From Mactromeris polynyma (lineage: Eukaryota; Mollusca; Bivalvia; Venerida; Mactridae), in the NCBI GenBank assembly GCA_032209605.1, contig JASFXZ010000005.1, positions 19,768,860-19,832,859 of the forward strand: 64,000 bases of DNA. The letters run 5' to 3'. The translations under genes were made by a program, and so were the position numbers. The notes below the pieces were generated by a model. That model saw nothing but the letters and a program-made list of their open reading frames with translations. It was not told the DNA's origin and did no database searches. Positions 57,669 to 64,000 of the stretch are shown here, piece after piece (position 1 is the first letter of the stretch; every line of letters begins with the position of its first letter).

Positions 57669-57848
57669 TACAGTAAAACCTCACTTTAAGACCACCTAAA
57701 TAACAAAACCACCTCAAAATTAAGAACACAATTTTCAAGTCCATTTTCACTGTTTTGTACTATATTCAACCTCAATATTTAGACCAGCTCAATAAGAAGA
57801 CCAGTTTTCAGGAGTCCCAAGGGTGGTCTTATTATTGAGGTTACTGTA
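57669..57848. mobile_element. pogo-like MITE (TACAGTAAAACCTCA ends)
   Basis: Left end TACAGTAAAACCTCACTTTA; right end GGTCTTATTATTGAGG plus TTACTGTA, the complement. The interior contains more GACCA / TGGTC pairs. It lies in the 3' flank, possibly the 3' untranslated region, of TIPRL. A shorter relative is at 61506-61612. Confidence 0.8.
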
Positions 57849-58119
57849 TGATGACAATATACGGGAGATATATATGACGCTATGTGAAAGGAAGATCAGG
57901 ATATCGTTCAGATCTGAATTGTAATACGTCTCAAACATAAATTTTTTAAGTCTTTATATCATACGTTCTAGAATGAATAGTTAATCAGTAAGGCCTGTAT
58001 GTTGAATAGATTCAGATATACAAGCTCTGCAATCAAAGGAAAAATACGACCAGTGTTTATCTACCTAAGTTATACATATATCACCGACTCCACAAATGTT
58101 GTGGGACGATGGATATTTG

Positions 58120-58125
58120 AATAAA
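58120..58125 (+). terminator. candidate TIPRL polyadenylation signal
   Basis: AATAAA 598 bp after the stop codon, past the MITE at 57669-57848. If used, the MITE is transcribed as part of the 3' untranslated region. Confidence 0.4.
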
Positions 58126-58139
58126 ATGACAGTGACAGC

Positions 58140-59265
58140 TACAACTCATTTTACTCTATTAACTTAAAGTTTCATTTAACCTTCTCCATTAGTATTATTA
58201 GAAATATGACTGGAACAATATAAATATCTGATATATACAAGAGTTGTCCCACAATTATGTGCTGAGTACTTTCACCAATTTTCATAAAAATATCTACATT
58301 AGTGATAAATATATTATCGTGTTTTAAACATACTGTCATACCTGCAACTGGTGCAGGTTGAACCTTTTTTAACCTGACCTTAGCATCACCAATTAACTCC
58401 TGTGCTCAACACATCATCTGTTGTTTTTAACAACTTGCATTATTCTGCATCAAACCGTTCTTTATATATTCCTTAATTAAATTTTAGAGGTTCTTTCGAT
58501 AGTTCATTTGCTGTGTCAAATTGTGTACCATGAAAGTACTCTTTCAAATGTGGAAAATGGGCAACGTCTTTGGGCGCTAAAATGGGAATCAGAAAATTAA
58601 TATATGATATCAAATGTTCATCAAATTACAGCAATCTGTTTCTAATGGATTTAAGATTACGTCTGTGTCAGAAAGTTGGCAAATTATGTTATGTCATGTA
58701 TTTCTGTACAGCCCTCTTATACTGCTAAAATGTTTGTGATGGCCGAGGTCTTTGTGTATTGTAAAGGGTGACCACTGCGTAGGAGATTTGTTTTTATGAT
58801 TACTGTTGCAACTTAACCCTTTACTCCATAGACTTCCAGCCCATTTACCTACTGTATCCTGATAAGAGACTGGTCACATAGCCTACTCTATCTCCATACA
58901 GGTTATTGCAAAATAGTTTGATTGACACCTGTATACTTAAACTTGAAACAACAGAGTAAAGTATTGGTTTAATCATTTTTACATGAATGTAAAAGTTGTA
59001 AGAATTAAATTTGCTGTATAATGATGTAAATTTTATTAGTGTGGGTTAAAAATTATAGAAGATACAGAAAATTATAATTTGAGATACACATACACTTGGT
59101 GTATTTCTAAGAAAAGTTTGTGGTGAAGTTGGGTTTATAATCCCAATAGAACATATTAATAGGCAGCTTGAAGAGACCACTGGCAGCTTTGATTTGGTTG
59201 ATGAAATAATATTATTATTTGTTACTTGATTTTGTTTGAGTATGTTGATAGTCATGAATGCAAGT
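58140..59265. other. gene-free stretch
   Basis: No exon recognised. A copy of the AAGGG...GACCACTGCGTAGGAGAT dispersed repeat lies at about 58735-58800, related to 49425-49460 and 7085-7110. Confidence 0.45.
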
Positions 59266-59479
59266 CAGGAGTGTAGCTAAGCCATTTTTCAGTATACGCA
59301 AGACATGCCCGCTCCCCTCCCCCGGGAATTTTTGATATCGTCGCAGCTGCATTCTGAGGCATTTAAAAAAAAATTTGTCAAGCTGAAACCTTTAAAGCTC
59401 ATCCCCCCCTTAACAACAACTGATTTTCCCCTCCTTTTAACTGATGTTACGTATACACTTATCGCTAGCTACGCCCCTG
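59266..59479. mobile_element. MITE with CAGG(A/G)G(T/C)GTAGCTA ends and CAAGT target duplication
   Basis: Left end CAGGAGTGTAGCTAAGC; right end GCTAGCTACGCCCCTG. The flanking word CAAGT is present directly on both sides. It is 214 bp. A 67-codon frame within it is not thought to be a gene. Confidence 0.75.
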
Positions 59480-60936
59480 CAAGTGTATTGTGTAAAGTTA
59501 CTGGGTAAGTGCAGTATCTTCATTGTATGATGATCTTATTCACTGTATGAAAAGAAATAATGGTAAATAATTATAATGCAGACAAATTTACCTGATCATG
59601 CTGACGTCTATTAACCTAATTTCACAGCCGACTGATTTGCTACGCTTACTTTCTACTTTCATCATTAAAGAAAAAGACCAATGTTGTATATTTCACTCGC
59701 ATAAGTAGTTGATATATTCAGCGTGACCACTGCAATATAGTTACGATTGAAGGTCGGGATCAAGTTGAATTGTTCAGACAATAAATGTAGGAAACATTTT
59801 CATCATATTTTTATTTTGAAAGTCCAAATTTTTTAATGTTTTGGTAAGTTTATCATGGAAGTACTGAAGAGCTGCAAAGTTATAAGCAGTTTCAACAACA
59901 TTTCAAGTGGTCAAAGCAAAACAAGTCTACCTGCCTCTTTATTCCTATGCAGACGGACTACTCTCTAGTTTCATAGTCACCCCTCTGTTTCATTTGTTGG
60001 TGGGATTCTGTGACATGGAATATTTTGAGCAGTTACTGCCAAGAGTAAATCAATGTGTGAGTGCCATTTTGATACCTGTGTCTTCTTAAATAAAGAAAGC
60101 TAAAAATGGTGACACTTGATGAACCTACTTCTGAAGCAAATCATTGGGATATTACAATGTACATATTTAACAGCGTATGTTTGAATAAAGATTTATAATC
60201 ACCAGTAACATGATATATAACCCAAGAAGTCATACACTTGAGCTTAAATAAATAAGTCTGGACCAAAGTGATATTCAGCAGGTTGTTTGGCACGTCTCCA
60301 GAGAAAATACACAGTAAGAATGTTGTTGGGCCATATTTTCTTTGTTAAATCTCAGATTATAGATGTAAATACATTTACAGGCATGTTCTAGAGGTCATCA
60401 ATTTGTATGAATGGTCAGTTTTTAAAATGTTGTAAACAGTATGAATTAATTCATTTTATTTCTGCTCATGAATGTAGAAATATTGATGTCACATATGTAT
60501 TTGCTTGTGAATAATGAGCTGTTTGTTAAGAACAAACGTATCATGTTCAAACTGAAAGGTAAAGAGGAAAATGTAGGAGTAGTTGTTGTATGGCCCATTG
60601 GGAGGCCCAAGTTTTGCCAATAAATTTATGAGACTGTTTTCGATTTTTGTTCAAGTCTAGTTTTAAAAAACATGCTATTTACATTTATAAAAGTGGTGAC
60701 CTTGATTTTATTATATTATTTTCAACACACATTTCTGGATCAGGCTATTTCATTTCAAAAGAATAAATTGATTTTGTGCAAACCATTGCATTGTTACAAT
60801 AGCTGCTGATTTCAACATTTCGAACATTGATGTGAAGTTGGAAGTTGTAGCAGTAACAACAGCATTGCTGCTACTACTGCAAGTAGCATGAGCAGTAACT
60901 CTGCTACAACAACAACAAGCAGCAGTCAGCTTGAAT
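59480..60936. other. gene-free stretch with a trinucleotide-rich patch
   Basis: No exon recognised. At 60840-60930 there are runs of CAA, GCA and CTG/ACT trinucleotides (for example CAACAACAACAAGCAGCAG). Confidence 0.45.
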
Positions 60937-61071
60937 CACAGGAGATTGTCGTGAGTTCTTTCCCTTGATTTTCCATCTAGAGTTCTCTCCCTTTGCCCCT
61001 TCTACATATGTAAATTTGTATATACTACAATACTAGAAATAAATGGAAATAACTCACAACAATCTCCTGTG
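60937..61071. mobile_element. foldback element of about 135 bp
   Basis: Starts CACAGGAGATTGTCGTGAGT and ends ACTCACAACAATCTCCTGTG. Its left part resembles, inverted, sequence at 26715-26805 and 19000-19080 next to the LINE fragments (GAAAGAACTCGTGACAATC), so it belongs to a wider family. Confidence 0.7.
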
Positions 61072-61505
61072 TACCAAACTACACAGCATATATATGTGTT
61101 ATATTTCAAATAGAGATTGAAATAGTAGCAGCATTGCACCCTCATTTGAGAAAGTAATAATGGATCAAAAGCTTTAGAAAGTAAAACAAAAACTGGCTAA
61201 ACTGGCTATGTCTGTGTAGACCAAACATTCTGACAGATAGATGTAGAACTGTATCACTGCCAGTAATGCAAGCATTAGGAGAAGTAAACTCCTACAACTG
61301 CCAACTTCAAAGTGTTTGTTCAAACTGGCCATAAATCATACAACATATCACATGAAACAATTCTCAGATAATATAAATATGTTTGAACATTAGTGATGTT
61401 TGTATTGTATGTAAATCTGTATTAAAATTGAATACTATGAGGAATGTTTTGTATTTTGTTACAGAAAATCGAATTGAGATCATAATGTGTTCAGTATTTA
61501 TGGAT

Positions 61506-61612
61506 ATACTGTAAAACCTCACTTAAAGACCACCTCAATATTAAGACCACTTCAGTTAAGACCAGTTTACAAGAGTCCCAAGTGTGGTCTTATTATTGAG
61601 GTTTTACTGTAT
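61506..61612. mobile_element. short pogo-like MITE
   Basis: Left end TACTGTAAAACCTCACTTAA; right end TTATTATTGAGGTTTTACTG. 107 bp, almost entirely foldback with GACCAC/GTGGTC pairs inside. Closely related to 57669-57848. Confidence 0.85.
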
Positions 61613-62352
61613 ACATGTACTAAATCTTTGGAGATATGTTTCTATACAACATAGCCTCCTACTCTCAATGTATGTTAAATGTATATAAATTATATACACA
61701 AGGTATTTTACAAAATTATATTTAAAAAAAAAACATTTACCATACTGTGAAAAAAAGTTATCCTATAAGAATCACTCTGGTTGACTGGTTCCTGGGTTAC
61801 CAGCCAGCATTCTTACCTAATTCCAGAAATGTGTAGACCATATCTCGTGAGAAATATAATTATATCATATTGAAAGGGGAAAATATAAATTTACTGTTTG
61901 GATAATTAAAATTTTGATTTAATATGACTTACTGGAATCTGTTAATCTATGAACTAGGACGTTTTCAACATACACGAATGTAAAATGCAAATGGAGCAGA
62001 ATTTGCTGATGTTTGGATAACACGTACCGGGTTGAACTAAAATAAAGTCATAATTCATTGCAGACTTGGAAGCACTTGATTGAACTTGGATACTGACATG
62101 CTTGATTAAAGTATGTGTTGTAAATTTATATGTAACAAGGTAAAACAAATCTGATGTGGGATCTAAATATTCAAGTACCAATGCGTGTTCAAACACACAT
62201 AGTGGGTTTTTATTCTGACATAATAAGATATATATCATCTAATGATATATAGCATCCTACATTGATATGATCTTACATTTTATTGCATTTGGGAAACGAG
62301 AGGTAACTGCGAGAACTTCAGTATAAAGCTAAAGGGGGAGATAATTTACAAT

Positions 62353-62589
62353 GAGCGCTGCTATGGGATTTACAACCTCTTATGTATGTGACATCATTTT
62401 AAGAAAACGCAGCTTGTGATAACACTATTTGCATGAAGACAACAATATCTACTCCTTATGGTCACTTAGTTTTCATATTGCCATGTGTGGCAAATATTGC
62501 TTACTGTCAGTACATGGTGACGTCACATGTGACGTTTTCTGGAAATGACGTCACTTAAAGAAGAGGTTGGAATTCCTACAGCAGCGCTC
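62353..62589. mobile_element. palindromic MITE with two TGACGTCA sites, copy 2
   Basis: Left end GAGCGCTGCTATGGGATTTA; right end inverted GAGCGCTGCTGTAGGAATTC. About 24 of 29 terminal bases pair. TGACGTCA is present at 62518-62525 and 62546-62553. Same family as 41928-42103. Confidence 0.82.
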
Positions 62590-64000
62590 AAATGTTTTCT
62601 TTTATTCTATGATTGATTGTCAATGATGTCAAAGTTTTACTTCAATTTGCTTTTAAACCGGGTTTAACATTCATACACAGTCCTGAGTAAGCATACTGTT
62701 TGTATTGATTGTTTGCACCTACTGCGGCAAAATAGAAGCAACTTAGCATTACGGCCATTGTAGTAGTTAAGGACTGTCTACTTCCCATTGAGATGTTGCC
62801 TAGGATAACGGTTTCCATTTCTATTTCTGTATTTTATTGGTGAATACTTATTCAATGTTAACCTGTAAAACAAACGGGAACAGATTAAATCATTGGTAGA
62901 AAGCGATACAAGACTTTTTGCTTCTTCATTCACCTATGCTTGAAATGCTCTAAAGTTGATGAGCTACTCTGGTACTTGTCTGTCACTCATATTTTGATTT
63001 GTAACAATATATGGAATGAAACCAACATATCAATCATATATCATTCACGGGATCACCCATACATCTCATCCGATCGAGGCATGCAAGTTGTGCATGCTCA
63101 ACTTTCAGCCACGGGCTATACAGCGCCCCTACTGGTCCAAAAATCTTCAAATATTGGTGCAGGCCCCTCACAGCATGCTGCATGCAATTACCCATTGGCT
63201 CTCAAGGTTTTGGCTATAACGGGACCCGTAAACTCCCCGGGAGTTTCATGTGACCTAGGAATTACTCAGGCACACGCATGGACACATATATAGATGTATA
63301 ACTCTTTAGGATGCTAATTTACTTTCATAATCAGAACAATTCCTCAATGCTTTGCAGCATTATTGCCCCATATATCATTTGCAACCATCATGGTATTTGT
63401 GCTTGCCAGTACGCTCCCTCTATACATCTCTCCCCCACACTCTACCTCTCCCCCTCTCTCATCCTCTCGATAGTCTCTCTGTCTTCCCATCATACAGGTA
63501 AGTGAAAAACAGTCATCATGACTAATGTTGGTAACGTTAACATCTAATTGATTTTACAAATACATGAATATCAATACTAAAAAGGCCAGGAGTTTGTCAG
63601 ACAAATACGCATTCGTTTATAACACATGTATATGGTATTTGAAACAGACGAGTGACTGAAATGTCCACGGTGTCATTTGTGATTCAACTGTTGAACATGT
63701 CTATGTTACAGGCAGTACACATAAATATTTAGTCAACCTTTCAATGACTTATTGCTGACTTTCTCAATCTCTCTTGTTCCGTGATGTATTCCATCCATTA
63801 AATAATTCTCCCCTTGTTGTCCCGCTAATTAAGTTATTCTTTACCCTTGCACACATATCACCATACATATTTACTCTTGCACCTCCTCAGTGCCTTAAGA
63901 TGTGTAGACTTGTTGTCTGTGGAGGCATTGTCTTGTGCATACGGCGTTCCCTGTAACAATTTGATCTCTCTTTCAATGAGGTATTTTAAAACCATTAAAC
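62590..64000. other. gene-free right end
   Basis: No exon recognised on either strand. Contains a pyrimidine-rich tract (CTCTCCCCCACACTCTACCT and following, 63410-63490) that ends in an acceptor-like CATACAG followed by GTAAGTG. I do not call an exon from that alone. Confidence 0.4.

Noticed and set aside
62940..63293. 117-codon frame near the right end
   Set aside because: No family resemblance, overlaps another open frame, and has no splice or regulatory context.
63410..63500. Pyrimidine tract ending in an acceptor-like CATACAG
   Set aside because: GTAAGTG follows directly, so it leaves no exon; no coding sequence matches on either side.

Overview
The window is animal nuclear DNA, most likely from a bivalve mollusc. 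It is AT-rich. Genes have many short exons with GT-AG introns, and intergenic DNA is dense in transposons. Two tandem genes for secreted C1q-domain proteins fit the large bivalve C1q families. The species cannot be told from the sequence. All calls come from reading the sequence and from recall of protein families; no search or alignment program was run.

Left part (1-8.2 kb): repeats; the lone first exon of a flavin monooxygenase-like gene on the minus strand (2644-2794); and a three-layer nest. A decayed LINE was entered by a Tc1-like transposon (3727-6140), which was itself entered by a 933-bp element (4469-5401) flanked by a perfect 10-bp target duplication.

8.2-14.6 kb: a largely intact tyrosine-recombinase retrotransposon (DIRS/Ngaro superfamily) on the minus strand. 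It has split direct repeats, a gag-RT-RNase H reading frame and a recombinase. Three features are odd: the gag frame is cut by an 861-bp GT-AG intron, the RNase H domain is cut by an in-frame 36-bp minisatellite, and each A repeat carries four CACGTG boxes.

14.6-28.8 kb: a nested SINE, then a segmental duplication. Each unit holds one complete four-exon C1q-domain gene (15921-18498 and 23875-26175, both minus) and an adjoining LINE fragment. The second unit is split by a dead mariner and by a GAGTG-rich inverted-repeat element.

30.4-40.4 kb: PPIL4 (plus, 13 exons, 481 aa), a nuclear cyclophilin-RRM-RS protein. Its introns hold SINEs, a MITE and a 29-30-bp minisatellite.

41.9-45.2 kb: a palindromic MITE with a partial tandem duplication, and a 5'-truncated LINE with a 745-codon reverse transcriptase frame.

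45.2-57.5 kb: NUDT18 (minus) and TIPRL (plus), head to head with 1.0 kb between start codons. NUDT18 has two alternative versions of the exon that carries the core of its Nudix box. Both are 124 nt with intact splice sites, and they look mutually exclusive.

57.5-64 kb: gene-poor DNA with several MITEs, including a second copy of the 41.9-kb family.
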